A DNA stretch of 64,000 bases from Bradyrhizobium sp. S69 (GTDB lineage: Bacteria; Pseudomonadota; Alphaproteobacteria; Rhizobiales; Xanthobacteraceae): the NCBI RefSeq assembly GCF_009766005.1, contig NZ_LMUK01000042.1, positions 62,001-126,000 of the forward strand, read 5' to 3'. Below the pieces are notes generated by a model. That model was not told the origin of the DNA and searched no databases. It saw only the letters and a program-made list of their open reading frames with translations. The position numbers and the translations under genes are program-made. Below are positions 15,057-23,821 of the stretch, piece by piece (position 1 is the stretch's first letter; each line of letters opens with the position of its first letter).

Positions 15057-16307
15057 TCAGGAAGCGACGCCTGCCAGCGCCAGCACCGTATGCATCAGGA
15101 CGTTGGCGCCCGCGGTGCAATCGGCCTGCGTCGCATCTTCGAGCTCGTTGTGGCTGATGCCGTCCTTGCAGGGCACGAACACCATCGCCGTCGGCATGAT
15201 GGTGTTGAGGTTGCAGGCGTCGTGACCGGCGCCGGAGGTGATGCGGCGGTGCGAATAGCCGAGCGCCTTCGCGGCATTCTCCACCGCGTCGACCAGTTTC
15301 GGATTGAAATGGGTCGGCGGCTTGCGCCAGACCAGATCGAGCTGGACCTCGACCTTGCGCCGCGCCGCGATCGCGGCAATGGCGGCGCGCAGATCCTGGT
15401 CCAGAGCGTCCATGATCGCGGCATCGGCGCTGCGGCAATCCATGGTGAAGGCGATCTCGCCGGGAATGACGTTGCGCGAGGGATTGGCGATCACGGCTTC
15501 GCCGATGGTGCCGACGGCCTTTGGGCCGTGCTTCTTCGCGATGCTTTCCATCGCCAGCACGATCTCCGACAGGGTTGCCAGCGCGTCGCGGCGCAGCGGC
15601 ATCGGCGTCGAGCCGGCATGGCTTTCGAATCCGGTGATCTTGCCGTCGTACCACAGCACGCCCTGGCCGGAATCGACCACGCCGATGGTTTTGCCCTCGG
15701 CTTCGAGAATCGGGCCCTGCTCGATGTGCAATTCGACGAAGCTGCCGAATTTCTGGGTGCCGACCGGGCTTTCGCCGCGGTAGCCGATGCCATCCAGCGC
15801 CTGCGCCACGGTGACGCCGTCGGCATCCTTGCGCGACAGGATATCGTCGGTGGTGAAATCGCCGACATAGGCCGCCGACGCCATCATCGCCGGCGCAAAG
15901 CGCGAGCCTTCCTCATTGGTCCAGTTGGCGATGCAGATCGGAACTTCGGTCTCGATCCCGGCATCGTTGAGGGTGCGGACCACTTCGAGCGCGGCCAGCG
16001 TGCCGAGCACGCCATCGAACTTGCCGCCGGTCGGCTGGGTGTCGAGATGCGAGCCGAGGCCTATGGGCAGCTTCGACATGTCGCGTCCCTTGCGCAGGCC
16101 GAACTGCGAGCCAAGCGCATCGACATGAACTTCAAGGCCGGCGGCCTCGCACGCCCTGCGGAACCAGTCACGCACCTGCTTGTCTTCAGGGCCGAGCGTC
16201 AGCCGCCGCACGCCGCCTTTGGGCGTGCCGCCGAATTTCGCGGTTTCGTGAATCGTGTCCCAAAGACGGGCGGAGTCGATTTGCAGGTTGGATGCGATGT
16301 TGGTCAT
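15057..16307 (-). CDS. M20 Zn-dependent hydrolase, N-carbamoyl-L-amino acid hydrolase / allantoate amidohydrolase family
   Basis: The 416-aa product has the metal ligands of the HyuC/AllC branch: GSHLDTQPTGGKFDG, TNEEGSRFAP, ELHIEQGP, SGAGHDA and SHNE. It removes a carbamoyl group, or ureido nitrogen, from an N-carbamoyl amino acid or similar compound. No hydantoinase or allantoin gene is nearby, so the exact substrate is open. It lies 59 bases after the LysR gene and 24 before the 2-hydroxyacid dehydrogenase on the same strand. Confidence 0.9.
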   Translation of the reverse strand: MTNIASNLQIDSARLWDTIHETAKFGGTPKGGVRRLTLGPEDKQVRDWFRRACEAAGLEVHVDALGSQFGLRKGRDMSKLPIGLGSHLDTQPTGGKFDGVLGTLAALEVVRTLNDAGIETEVPICIANWTNEEGSRFAPAMMASAAYVGDFTTDDILSRKDADGVTVAQALDGIGYRGESPVGTQKFGSFVELHIEQGPILEAEGKTIGVVDSGQGVLWYDGKITGFESHAGSTPMPLRRDALATLSEIVLAMESIAKKHGPKAVGTIGEAVIANPSRNVIPGEIAFTMDCRSADAAIMDALDQDLRAAIAAIAARRKVEVQLDLVWRKPPTHFNPKLVDAVENAAKALGYSHRRITSGAGHDACNLNTIMPTAMVFVPCKDGISHNELEDATQADCTAGANVLMHTVLALAGVAS

Positions 16308-16366
16308 GGAGCTGTTTTCCGAAAAATCAGGCGCTGCGCAGGCGGGATCGTTTCCACGCGGCTATT

Positions 16367-17299
16367 TCAATGACGCGCCTGTTGCGGCGCGTCAACAATG
16401 ACGCTGCCCTGCGCCAGCTTGGCGGCGAGCTCGGCCACCCGCTCGATGGCGGCCGTATCGGGAGACGTCAACCAGCTTGCTGAAAATGTCAGCGGCGGTA
16501 TCTGTAAATTGGTCGACAGCAATTGCAGCCGCTGGTCGGCCATTTCGTTCTCGACGATCGCGGTCGGGATCACTGCGATGCCGAGGCCCTCGATCGCCAT
16601 ATGAATGACGGTCGCCAGTGACGCGCTGGCATGCAGCCGCATCGGCGCCAGATCCGGCCGGTTGAACAGCGAACTGACCAGTTCGTAAGGCTGGGTCTTG
16701 CGCGAAAAGGTGATGATCGGAAATTTCGCGAGGTCGTGCACCGTCAGTCGCCGGTTGCCGAGGCCAAGCGAGGGGCTCGCCAGAAATCCGAGCTGGTAGT
16801 CGCACAGCACCCGGTTGCTGACGTTTGGCGCGGTCAACGGCCCGAGCATGAAGGCGAGCTCGATTTCCTGCGCCAGCAGCCGGGTCTGCAAATTCGCGGT
16901 GATGTCGACTTCGATTTCGATCGACAGGTTCGGATAGGCGTGATTGACGCTCTTGATCAATTGCGACAGCCAGGTGTGGACGATGGTTTCGGCCACGCCG
17001 AGCCGCAGCGCGCCGCGCATCGCCGAGCGGTCGCCAACCACCGCCATCATTTCCGAGCGCAGCCCGATCAGCTTCTCGGCATACAGCATCATCTGCCGCC
17101 CGCTTGGGGTCGGCAGCACCATGCGGCGGTCGCGCTGCAGCAGCCGGACCCCGACCTCGCGTTCGAGCTGGGCGATCCGTTGCGAGATCGCGGGCTGGGT
17201 GGTGTTGAGTTTTTGGGCCGCGCCGCGGAAGCTGCCGAGGGTGACCACCCACATGAAGGTCTCGATTGCCTTGAAATCGGTCATGCTTCGAAAGTCCAT
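16367..17299 (-). CDS. LysR family transcriptional regulator
   Basis: The 310-aa protein has an N-terminal winged helix (GSFRGAAQKLNTTQPAISQRIAQLE) and a LysR substrate-binding domain. Two starts are possible, ATG 17299 and ATG 17284; the second has GGA at a usable distance. It is divergent from the DUF1445 gene at 17403 with an inverted repeat between them (17304-17322), and leads the carbamoylase and dehydrogenase genes. It most likely controls both sides in response to their substrate. Confidence 0.92.
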   Translation of the reverse strand: MDFRSMTDFKAIETFMWVVTLGSFRGAAQKLNTTQPAISQRIAQLEREVGVRLLQRDRRMVLPTPSGRQMMLYAEKLIGLRSEMMAVVGDRSAMRGALRLGVAETIVHTWLSQLIKSVNHAYPNLSIEIEVDITANLQTRLLAQEIELAFMLGPLTAPNVSNRVLCDYQLGFLASPSLGLGNRRLTVHDLAKFPIITFSRKTQPYELVSSLFNRPDLAPMRLHASASLATVIHMAIEGLGIAVIPTAIVENEMADQRLQLLSTNLQIPPLTFSASWLTSPDTAAIERVAELAAKLAQGSVIVDAPQQARH

Positions 17300-17303
17300 G
17301 GAT

Positions 17304-17322
17304 CGATAAATCAGGCTTATCG
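17304..17322. promoter_or_regulatory. Candidate LysR binding site
   Basis: CGATAA, seven bases, TTATCG: a perfect inverted repeat. It contains the T-N11-A pattern (T17307, A17319) typical of LysR sites. It lies between the divergent LysR and DUF1445 genes in AT-rich DNA, and immediately upstream of, or overlapping, the LysR start. Confidence 0.55.
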
Positions 17323-17402
17323 ATATTGATTAAAAATCACGATTAGACATTATAGTAGTCATATGCGTCATTGGCTGTCGAGCAAAATGGAGCAGATCAC
17401 CG

Positions 17403-18218
17403 ATGACCAGCCCCGCGAGAATGGAACGGCCGTCTGACGCCAACCTGTTGCCAAGCGTGGCGGCCCGGCATGCCTACCGCTCCGGGACGGCCGCGAGCAC
17501 GGCCGGGGTAGCCAACGGTTTCGTGCAGGGCAATCTGGCGATCCTGCCGGAAAAGCTTGCTGGCGCGTTTCACCGGTTTTGCCAGCTCAACCCGAAACCA
17601 TGTCCGATCATCGGCATGTCCGAGGTCGGCAATCCCAAAATTCCCTCGCTTGGCCTCGATCTCGATATCCGCACCGACGTGCCGGGCTATCGGGTGTGGC
17701 GCGACGGCGAGGTGGTGGAGGAGCCGACCGATATCATGGCGCATTGGCGCGACGATCTGGTCACCTTCGTGCTCGGCTGCTCGTTCTCTTTTGAAGAGGC
17801 GCTGATGGCGGACGACCTGCCGCTGCGTCACATCGAGTGCGGGGTGCGCGTGCCGATGTACCGCACCAATATCGCTTGCAGCCCGTCCGGGCCGTTTGCC
17901 GGTCCCATGGTGGTCTCGATGCGCCCGCTGAAGCCGGCGCAGGCGATCCGCGCGGTGCAGATCACCACGCGCTTTCCGTCGGTGCACGGTGCGCCGGTCC
18001 ATCTCGGTCACCCGCATTCGATCGGCATTGCCGATATCGGCAAGCCCGATTACGGCGACGCGGTGCCGATCGCACCCGATGAGATTCCGGTGTTCTGGGC
18101 CTGCGGCGTGACACCGCAGGCCGTGATCGCGGCAGCCAAGCTACCCTTTGCCATCACGCACGCCCCCGGGTTGATGCTGGTGACGGACCTGAAGAACAAG
18201 CAACTGGCTGTGCTTTAA
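17403..18218 (+). CDS. DUF1445 / putative hydro-lyase (D-glutamate cyclase-like YcsI family)
   Basis: The 271-aa product matches the DUF1445 family in length and motifs: FVQGNLAILPEKLAGAF near the N-terminus, GCSFSFEEAL in the middle, GPMVVSMRP, FPSVHGAPVHLGHP, and a C-terminal CGVTPQ...AITHAPG. The family is annotated as putative hydro-lyase; a mammalian relative is D-glutamate cyclase. It is divergent from the LysR gene and probably under its control, together with the carbamoylase and hydroxyacid dehydrogenase. That pattern suggests catabolism of a small amino or hydroxy acid. GGAG lies about ten bases before the ATG. Confidence 0.88.
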   Translation: MTSPARMERPSDANLLPSVAARHAYRSGTAASTAGVANGFVQGNLAILPEKLAGAFHRFCQLNPKPCPIIGMSEVGNPKIPSLGLDLDIRTDVPGYRVWRDGEVVEEPTDIMAHWRDDLVTFVLGCSFSFEEALMADDLPLRHIECGVRVPMYRTNIACSPSGPFAGPMVVSMRPLKPAQAIRAVQITTRFPSVHGAPVHLGHPHSIGIADIGKPDYGDAVPIAPDEIPVFWACGVTPQAVIAAAKLPFAITHAPGLMLVTDLKNKQLAVL

Positions 18219-18246
18219 TGGCAGATGATTGAACGGGAGCTGTCTG

Positions 18247-18269
18247 ACTGCCGCTCTTTAAAAGGCAGT
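18247..18269 (+). terminator. Weak hairpin after the DUF1445 gene
   Basis: ACTGCC pairs with GGCAGT across an 11-base loop, followed by TTCTT. It lies between the DUF1445 stop and the ABC substrate-binding gene and could end the first transcript. The stem is short and the T-run poor. Confidence 0.35.
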
Positions 18270-18345
18270 TCTTGCCGTACTTTGAGGCTTTACCGTAACC
18301 TTCAACCGTTTCAAACGATAGCGGCCGATCGAAAGAGGATATGAG

Positions 18346-19593
18346 ATGAGCATCACGCGCCGAAATGTATTGCTGGGGGCTAGCGCGGTTGCCGCGCTGG
18401 CGCCGATCGCGGCCCGCGCGGAAACCTCCGAGGTGGCGATCGGCGTCATCTATCCGTTTTCCGGCGCCAGCGCGCAAATCGGCGTGGACGCGCAGAAGGC
18501 GTTCGAGACCGCGGCCGAGATCATCAACAACAAGTATGATTTCGACCTGCCGCTGGCACGAACCGAGGGATTGCCGGGTTTGGGCGGCGCCAAGGTCAAG
18601 CTGGTGTTCGCCGATCACCAGGCCGACCCGCAGAAGGGGCGCGCCGAAGCCGAACGCCTGATCACCCAGGACAAGGTCTGCGCCATCGTCGGCACCTATC
18701 AGAGCGCGGTCGCGGTCACGGTCAGCCAGATCTGCGAGCGCTATCAAATCCCGTTCATCTCGGCCGACAATTCCTCGCCGAGCCTGCACCGCCGCGGCCT
18801 GAAATTCTATTTCCGCGCCGCCCCCCATGACGAGATGTTTTCGGCCGCGATGTTCGACTTCTTCGATGCCATGAAGAAGAAGGGCACCAAGATCGAGACG
18901 CTCGCGCTGTTCCACGAGGACACCATCTTCGGCACCGATTCGTCGAACGCGCAGCTCAAGCTCGCCGCCGATCGCGGCTACAAGGTGGTTGCCGACATCA
19001 AATATCGCGCCAACTCGCCGTCGCTGACCGCCGAGGTGCAGCAGATCAAGGCCGCTAATGCCGATGTGCTGATGCCGTCGAGCTATACGACCGACGCGAT
19101 CCTCCTGGTCAAGACCATGGCGGAGCTAGGCTACAAGCCGAAGAACATCGTGGCGCAGGATGCCGGCTTCGCCGAGAAGGCGACCTATGACGCGGTCGGC
19201 GACAAGCTCGAAGGCGTGATCTCGCGCGGCAGCTTCTCGCTCGACCTTGCGCAGAAGCGGCCGATGGTGGGCCTTATCAACGAGATGTACCGCGCAAAGT
19301 CCGGTAAGGACTTCAACGACTATTCGTCGCGCCAGTTCATGGGCCTGATCGTGATGGCCGATGCGATCAATCGCGCCAAGTCGACCGACGGCGACAAGAT
19401 TCGCGAGGCGCTGGTTGCGACCGACATGCCGGGCGAGCAGACCATCATGCCCTGGCGCCGCGTCAAATTCGACGAGATGGGTCAGAACAATTTCGCCGAT
19501 CCGGTGCTGCTGCAATACTCCGCCAAGACCTTCGTTACGATCTTCCCGGAGCAGGCCGCCGTATCCGAGGCGATCTGGCCGATGAACAGCTGA
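18346..19593 (+). CDS. ABC transporter substrate-binding protein, branched-chain amino acid type (periplasmic)
   Basis: This 415-aa type-I periplasmic binding protein has VAIGVIYPFSGASAQIG at the mature N-terminus and ADPQKGRAEAERLI and IVGTYQSAVA in the ligand cleft. The signal peptide MSITRRNVLLGASAVAALAPIAA has a twin-arginine motif, so export may use Tat rather than Sec. It captures the ligand for the LivHMGF-type importer that follows. The nearby tetronate and hydroxy-acid genes suggest a ligand other than leucine, but this cannot be read from the sequence. Confidence 0.92.
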   Translation: MSITRRNVLLGASAVAALAPIAARAETSEVAIGVIYPFSGASAQIGVDAQKAFETAAEIINNKYDFDLPLARTEGLPGLGGAKVKLVFADHQADPQKGRAEAERLITQDKVCAIVGTYQSAVAVTVSQICERYQIPFISADNSSPSLHRRGLKFYFRAAPHDEMFSAAMFDFFDAMKKKGTKIETLALFHEDTIFGTDSSNAQLKLAADRGYKVVADIKYRANSPSLTAEVQQIKAANADVLMPSSYTTDAILLVKTMAELGYKPKNIVAQDAGFAEKATYDAVGDKLEGVISRGSFSLDLAQKRPMVGLINEMYRAKSGKDFNDYSSRQFMGLIVMADAINRAKSTDGDKIREALVATDMPGEQTIMPWRRVKFDEMGQNNFADPVLLQYSAKTFVTIFPEQAAVSEAIWPMNS

Positions 19594-19624
19594 CCGGCCG
19601 GATGTACAAGGGGGACATACGGCG

Positions 19625-20503
19625 GTGACAGCCGAGACCATTATCCAGAGCCTCGCCAGCGGTCTGTTGATGGGCCTGCTCTACGGCTTGATCGCCGTTG
19701 GGCTTGCGCTGATCTTCGGCCTGATGGACGTGGTGAATTTCGCCCATGGCGAATTCCTCATGATCGCGATGTATGCGACGTTCTTCTTGTTCGCGTTCTT
19801 CGCGATCGATCCGTTGCTGGCGGCGCCATTGGTCGCGGCGGCGCTGTTCGTGTTCGGGGCCCTGGTCTATTTATGTGTGGTCCGCTTCGCGGTCCGCGCC
19901 AAGGCCAATGCCGGCATGGTGCAGATATTCTCGACCTTCGGGCTCGCCATCGTGATGCGCGGCCTGGCGCAGTTCTTCTTCACGCCGGACTATCGCAGCA
20001 TCACCCATTCATGGCTCGGCGGCAAAACCTTCTCGATCGCGGGCATCTATTTGCCGGTACCGCAACTGGCCGGCGCGCTGGTGTCGATCGCGGCGTTCAC
20101 GGCGCTGTATTTTTTCATCAACCGCACCGATTTCGGCCGCGCGCTTGAAGCGACCCGCGAGGACGCCGGCGCGGTGGCGCTGGTCGGCATCGACAAGAAC
20201 AGGGTATTCGCGCTCGGCTGGGGCCTTGGCGCGGCGCTGGTCGGGCTTGCCGGCGCGATCATGGCGATGTTCTTCTATGTCTATCCGGACGTCGGCGCAT
20301 CGTTCGCGCTGATCGCCTATGTCACGGTGGCGCTTGGCGGTTTCGGCAGCGTGTTCGGCGCCTTTGCCGGCGGTATCGTGGTCGGCCTGGTCGAGGCCGG
20401 CACCACCTTGATCCTGCCGCCGTCGCTGAAATCGGTCGGCATCTACGCGGTCTATCTGCTGGTGGTCTTCATCCGCCCGCGCGGCCTGTTCGGGTCGCTG
20501 TGA
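19625..20503 (+). CDS. livH: Liv-type ABC transporter permease (LivH-like)
   Basis: The 292-aa product is a LivH-family permease: GLLYGLIAVGLALIFGLMDVVNFAHGEFLM near the N-terminus is diagnostic, and FIRPRGLFGS ends it. It has about eight membrane helices. The start is GTG 19625 with a GGGGG site upstream. It lies 31 bases after the binding-protein gene, and its stop overlaps the next start by one base (TGATG). It forms the inner-membrane channel with LivM. Confidence 0.93.
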   Translation: MTAETIIQSLASGLLMGLLYGLIAVGLALIFGLMDVVNFAHGEFLMIAMYATFFLFAFFAIDPLLAAPLVAAALFVFGALVYLCVVRFAVRAKANAGMVQIFSTFGLAIVMRGLAQFFFTPDYRSITHSWLGGKTFSIAGIYLPVPQLAGALVSIAAFTALYFFINRTDFGRALEATREDAGAVALVGIDKNRVFALGWGLGAALVGLAGAIMAMFFYVYPDVGASFALIAYVTVALGGFGSVFGAFAGGIVVGLVEAGTTLILPPSLKSVGIYAVYLLVVFIRPRGLFGSL

Positions 20504-21483
20504 TGGATACCGCCTTCAACCAGCGCCGCCGCCGCGATCTGATCGTCGCGGCCTGCTTTGCGGTGATCGCAGCCCTGGTGCCGCTGTTCGTCAAAGACGT
20601 CTACGTCCAGAACATCATGGTCTTGACCTTGATGTATGCGGCGCTGTCGCAGAGCTGGAATATCCTGTCCGGCTATTGCGGCCAGATCTCGCTCGGCCAC
20701 GCGCTGTATTTCGGGCTCGGCGCCTACACCACCGCGCTGTTGTTCACCAAGTTCGGCGTGTTGCCATGGTTCGGCATGCTTGGCGGCGGGCTGATATCGG
20801 CTGTGATCGCGATGGTGCTGGGCTATCCGTGCTTCCGCTTGCGCGGGCATTATTTCGTCATCGCCACCATCGTCATTGCCGAGATCGCGCTATTGTTGTT
20901 CCAGAACTGGGATTGGGCAGGCGCTGCCCTCGGCATCGATATCCCGGTGCGCGGCGACAGCTGGTTGAAATTCCAGTTCACCCGCAGCAAGCTGCCCTAT
21001 TTCTACTTCGCGCTGGGGCTGGCCTGCGTCGCCTGGCTCGTCACCTGGTGGCTGGAAGATTCCAAATGGGGCTATTGGTGGCGCGCGGTAAAGGACAATC
21101 CGGACGCCGCCGAGAGCCTCGGCGTGGTCGTGTTCAATTCCAAGATGGGGGCCGCGGCGGTCTCGGCCTTCCTCACCGCGGTCGGCGGTGCCTTCTATGC
21201 GCAGTTCGTGTCCTATATCGATCCCGAAAGCGTCATGGGATTTCAGTTCTCGCTGCTGATGGCGTTGCCGGCGGTGTTGGGGGGCATCGGTACGCTGTGG
21301 GGGCCGGTGCTCGGCGCGGTGATCCTGATTCCGCTGACCGAACTGACGCGCTCGTTCATCGGCGGCTCCGGCCGCGGCGTCGATCTGATCGTCTACGGCA
21401 CGCTGATCGTGCTGATCTCACTGGCGCGGCCCGAGGGCCTGGTCGGCTTGTTCTCGCCGCGACGCAAGGAGCCGGCCCGATGA
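20503..21483 (+). CDS. livM: Liv-type ABC transporter permease (LivM-like)
   Basis: The 326-aa product has LivM features: YAALSQSWNILSGYCGQISLGHA, FRLRGHYFVIATIVIAEIAL in the EAA-like region, and a C-terminal RPEGLVGLF. The ATG at 20503 overlaps the LivH stop by one base; a GTG codon one position earlier is possible. It overlaps livG by four bases (ATGA). Channel partner of LivH. Confidence 0.93.
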   Translation: MDTAFNQRRRRDLIVAACFAVIAALVPLFVKDVYVQNIMVLTLMYAALSQSWNILSGYCGQISLGHALYFGLGAYTTALLFTKFGVLPWFGMLGGGLISAVIAMVLGYPCFRLRGHYFVIATIVIAEIALLLFQNWDWAGAALGIDIPVRGDSWLKFQFTRSKLPYFYFALGLACVAWLVTWWLEDSKWGYWWRAVKDNPDAAESLGVVVFNSKMGAAAVSAFLTAVGGAFYAQFVSYIDPESVMGFQFSLLMALPAVLGGIGTLWGPVLGAVILIPLTELTRSFIGGSGRGVDLIVYGTLIVLISLARPEGLVGLFSPRRKEPAR

Positions 21484-22211
21484 CGGCGCTCTTGGAAACC
21501 AAAGGCGTCTGGCAGCGCTTCGGCGGCCTGATCGCCAACAGCGACGTCTCGATTTCGGTCGGACGCGGCGAGATCGTCGGCCTGATCGGGCCGAACGGCG
21601 CCGGCAAATCGACGCTGTTCAATCTGATCGCGGGCGTGCTGCCGCCAACGCAAGGCTCCATCATCTTCGACGGCGAAGACGTCACGGCGCTGCCGGCGGC
21701 GGAACGCTGCCAGCGCGGCATCGCGCGCACCTTCCAGGTGGTGAAAAGTTTCGAGACCATGACCGTGATCGACAACGTCATCGTCGGCGCGCTGATCCGC
21801 AACACCGTGATGCGCGTGGCGCGCCGCAAGGCGCATGAGGTGCTGGAGTTCGCAGGCCTCGGCGCGCGCGCCAATGTGCTCGCCAGCGACCTGGTGCCGT
21901 CGGAGAAACGACGGCTCGAGGTGGCGCGCGCGCTGGCCACCGAACCCAAACTGCTGCTGCTCGACGAAGTGCTCACGGGCTTGACACCGGTCGAGGCGCA
22001 GACCGGCGTCGAGCTGGTGCGCCAGGTGCGCGCTACGGGGGTTACTGTGCTGATGGTCGAGCACGTCATGGAGATCGTGATGCCGCTGGTCGATCGCGCC
22101 ATCGTGCTCGATCTCGGCAAGGTGCTGGTCGAGGGCAAGCCGACCGACATCGTGCGCGATCCGCGCGTCATCACCGCCTACCTTGGGGATCGTCATGCTG
22201 TCGATGCATGA
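21480..22211 (+). CDS. livG: Liv-type ABC transporter ATP-binding protein (LivG-like) with divergent signature motif
   Basis: The 243-aa ATPase has Walker A GPNGAGKST and Walker B LLLLDE with the catalytic Glu. The ABC signature expected as LSGGQ reads LVPSEKRR, so it lacks the Ser-Gly-Gly core. The D-loop is LTGLTPVEA. Start ATG 21480 overlaps the LivM stop (ATGA). It pairs with LivF, which has a normal LSGGEQQ. The composite ATP site built from LivF Walker A and this signature may be weak. Confidence 0.92.
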   Translation: MTALLETKGVWQRFGGLIANSDVSISVGRGEIVGLIGPNGAGKSTLFNLIAGVLPPTQGSIIFDGEDVTALPAAERCQRGIARTFQVVKSFETMTVIDNVIVGALIRNTVMRVARRKAHEVLEFAGLGARANVLASDLVPSEKRRLEVARALATEPKLLLLDEVLTGLTPVEAQTGVELVRQVRATGVTVLMVEHVMEIVMPLVDRAIVLDLGKVLVEGKPTDIVRDPRVITAYLGDRHAVDA

Positions 22212-22899
22212 AGTCACCACCGCCTATCAGGGGCTGGTCGCAATCTCGGCGGTCTCGATCGAGGTCGCGAAGGGCGAGATCGTGCTGGTCGCGGGGGCCA
22301 ACGGCGCCGGCAAGTCGACATTGATAAAATCCATCGCCGGCGCCGAGCGTCCGCGCTCCGGCACCGTCACTTTTGATGGCGCGCGGCTCGACGGCCTGCC
22401 GCAGCATGTGATCACCGCGCGCGGCATCGCCTATGTGCCGGAAAACCGCCGGCTGTTTCCGCGGCTGTCGGTGCACGACAATCTGCGGCTCGGCAGCTAC
22501 ATGTACCGCGGCGAGGCCGATCGCGATGCGCCGCTTGAGCTGGTGTTCCAATTGTTTCCGAGATTATCCGAGCGCCTCGAGCAGCGCGCCGAGACACTTT
22601 CCGGCGGCGAGCAGCAGATGCTGGCGATCGGCCGCGCACTGATGACGCGGCCGCGGCTTCTGATGCTGGACGAGCCGTCGCAGGGCATCATGCCCAAGCT
22701 GGTCGACGAGATTTTTGCGGCGGTCAAGCGCATCCGCGACACCGGCATGACTGTGCTGATCGTCGAGCAGCGCATGGCCGAATGTCTCGAAATCGCCGAT
22801 CGCGCCTACATCCTGCAAACCGGCAGAGTCCTGATGCAGGGCACCGCCGCCGAGATCAAGGGCAATCCCGACGTCCGCAAGGCGTATTTGGGGTTGTGA
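22195..22899 (+). CDS. livF: Liv-type ABC transporter ATP-binding protein (LivF-like)
   Basis: The 234-aa ATPase has Walker A GANGAGKST, signature LSGGEQQ, Walker B LLMLDEPSQG and a His-less switch segment VLIVEQRM, all as in LivF. The ATG at 22195 overlaps livG by 17 bases and has GGGG upstream; two further in-frame candidates start within a few codons. It energises the importer with LivG and ends the five-gene transcript. Confidence 0.93.
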   Translation: MLSMHEVTTAYQGLVAISAVSIEVAKGEIVLVAGANGAGKSTLIKSIAGAERPRSGTVTFDGARLDGLPQHVITARGIAYVPENRRLFPRLSVHDNLRLGSYMYRGEADRDAPLELVFQLFPRLSERLEQRAETLSGGEQQMLAIGRALMTRPRLLMLDEPSQGIMPKLVDEIFAAVKRIRDTGMTVLIVEQRMAECLEIADRAYILQTGRVLMQGTAAEIKGNPDVRKAYLGL

Positions 22900-22927
22900 T
22901 GGTTAGAGCATTTCCGCAAACACCGCC

Positions 22928-23037
22928 GTCATCCTGAGGTGCGAGCCTCTTGGCGAGCCTCGAAGGATGGCCGCACGCACTGCGCTGAACACCATCCTTC
23001 GAGGCGCGCAAGAAAGAGCGCGCACCTCAGGATGACG
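22928..23037. repeat. Intergenic inverted repeat, GTCATCCTGAGG family
   Basis: It opens GTCATCCTGAGGTGCGAG and closes CGCACCTCAGGATGACG, with inner arms CTCGAAGGATGG / CCATCCTTCGAG. It follows livF, and its right end contains the last codons and stop of otnC on the other strand. Other copies are at 4251-4363 and 39175-39271. Confidence 0.88.
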
Positions 23038-23707
23038 GCGGTGTGTGCGGTGAATGCCCATGCTCCGGCAACTCCAGCCCGAACGTCTTCGTCAAATCCG
23101 CCACCTGCTGCGGCGACAGATAGCGCGGGTTCAATCCGCGCAGCAGCAGATAGAGCTTTGCGGTTTCTTCCAGTTCCTCGATCGCGAACACCGCGGCTTC
23201 CAGCGTATCGCCTGACACCACCGGGCCGTGATTGGCGAGCAGCACGGAGGAATATTTGCCGGCCAGCCCCTTGATGGCATCGGCGACCGCGGGGTCGCCC
23301 GGGCGATAATACGGTACCAGCGCGGTGAGCCCGCATTTCATCAGGTAATACGGCGTCATCGGCGGAAGTGCTGCGCGCGGATCGATCTCGGGCAGCATCG
23401 ACAGCGCCACCGAATGGGTCGAATGCAGATGCACCACCGCGCGCGCGGCGCCACGGGTCTGGTACAGCGCCGCATGCAGCGGCACTTCCTTGGTGGGGGC
23501 GTCGCCGGAGACGAGCTTGCCGTCGGCGCCGAGCCGCGACAGCCTGTCAGGGTCGAGCGATCCCAGCGAGGCGTTGGTCGGGCTCACGATATAGCCGCCG
23601 TCGTCGAGTTTCACGCTGATGTTACCCGACGAGCCAGGCGTCAGCCCGCGCTCGAACAGCGAGCGGCCGAGCCGGCAGATTTCCTCGCGGATTTTTGCTT
23701 CGGTCAT
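23027..23707 (-). CDS. otnC: 3-oxo-tetronate 4-phosphate decarboxylase (class II aldolase family)
   Basis: This 226-aa class II aldolase/adducin protein has the zinc histidines in VVHLHSTHS and LANHGPV and the acid in KEVPLHAALY. Family members linked to ltnD-otnI-otnK decarboxylate 3-oxo-tetronate 4-phosphate to dihydroxyacetone phosphate; fuculose-phosphate aldolase is the alternative reading, less likely here. It is divergent from ltnD across 114 bases, whereas I would expect it in the same operon. The last four codons and stop lie inside a repeat. The start at MTEAKIREE has only a weak ribosome site (GGGATAA). Confidence 0.88.
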   Translation of the reverse strand: MTEAKIREEICRLGRSLFERGLTPGSSGNISVKLDDGGYIVSPTNASLGSLDPDRLSRLGADGKLVSGDAPTKEVPLHAALYQTRGAARAVVHLHSTHSVALSMLPEIDPRAALPPMTPYYLMKCGLTALVPYYRPGDPAVADAIKGLAGKYSSVLLANHGPVVSGDTLEAAVFAIEELEETAKLYLLLRGLNPRYLSPQQVADLTKTFGLELPEHGHSPHTPPSS

Positions 23708-23821
23708 GACGTTATCCCGTTTTCGACTTGTCTCATGCTTTGGCAGCGCGGCCAAGCCGTGATACCCAGAGGCAAAGCCGCGACCGCATCGCGGCTGTCG
23801 AGAAACGCCGAGGGACCGCTG

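Noticed and set aside
14379..16373. 664-codon open frame on the plus strand opposite the hydroxyacid dehydrogenase and carbamoylase genes
   Set aside because: It mirrors the codon periodicity of two genes with clear motifs, is rich in Arg/His/Ala, and shows no domain. Typical antisense frame of high-GC DNA.
23027..23707. otnC as L-fuculose-phosphate aldolase
   Set aside because: The adjacent ltnD, otnI and otnK make the tetronate-phosphate decarboxylase role much more likely; no fucose genes are near.
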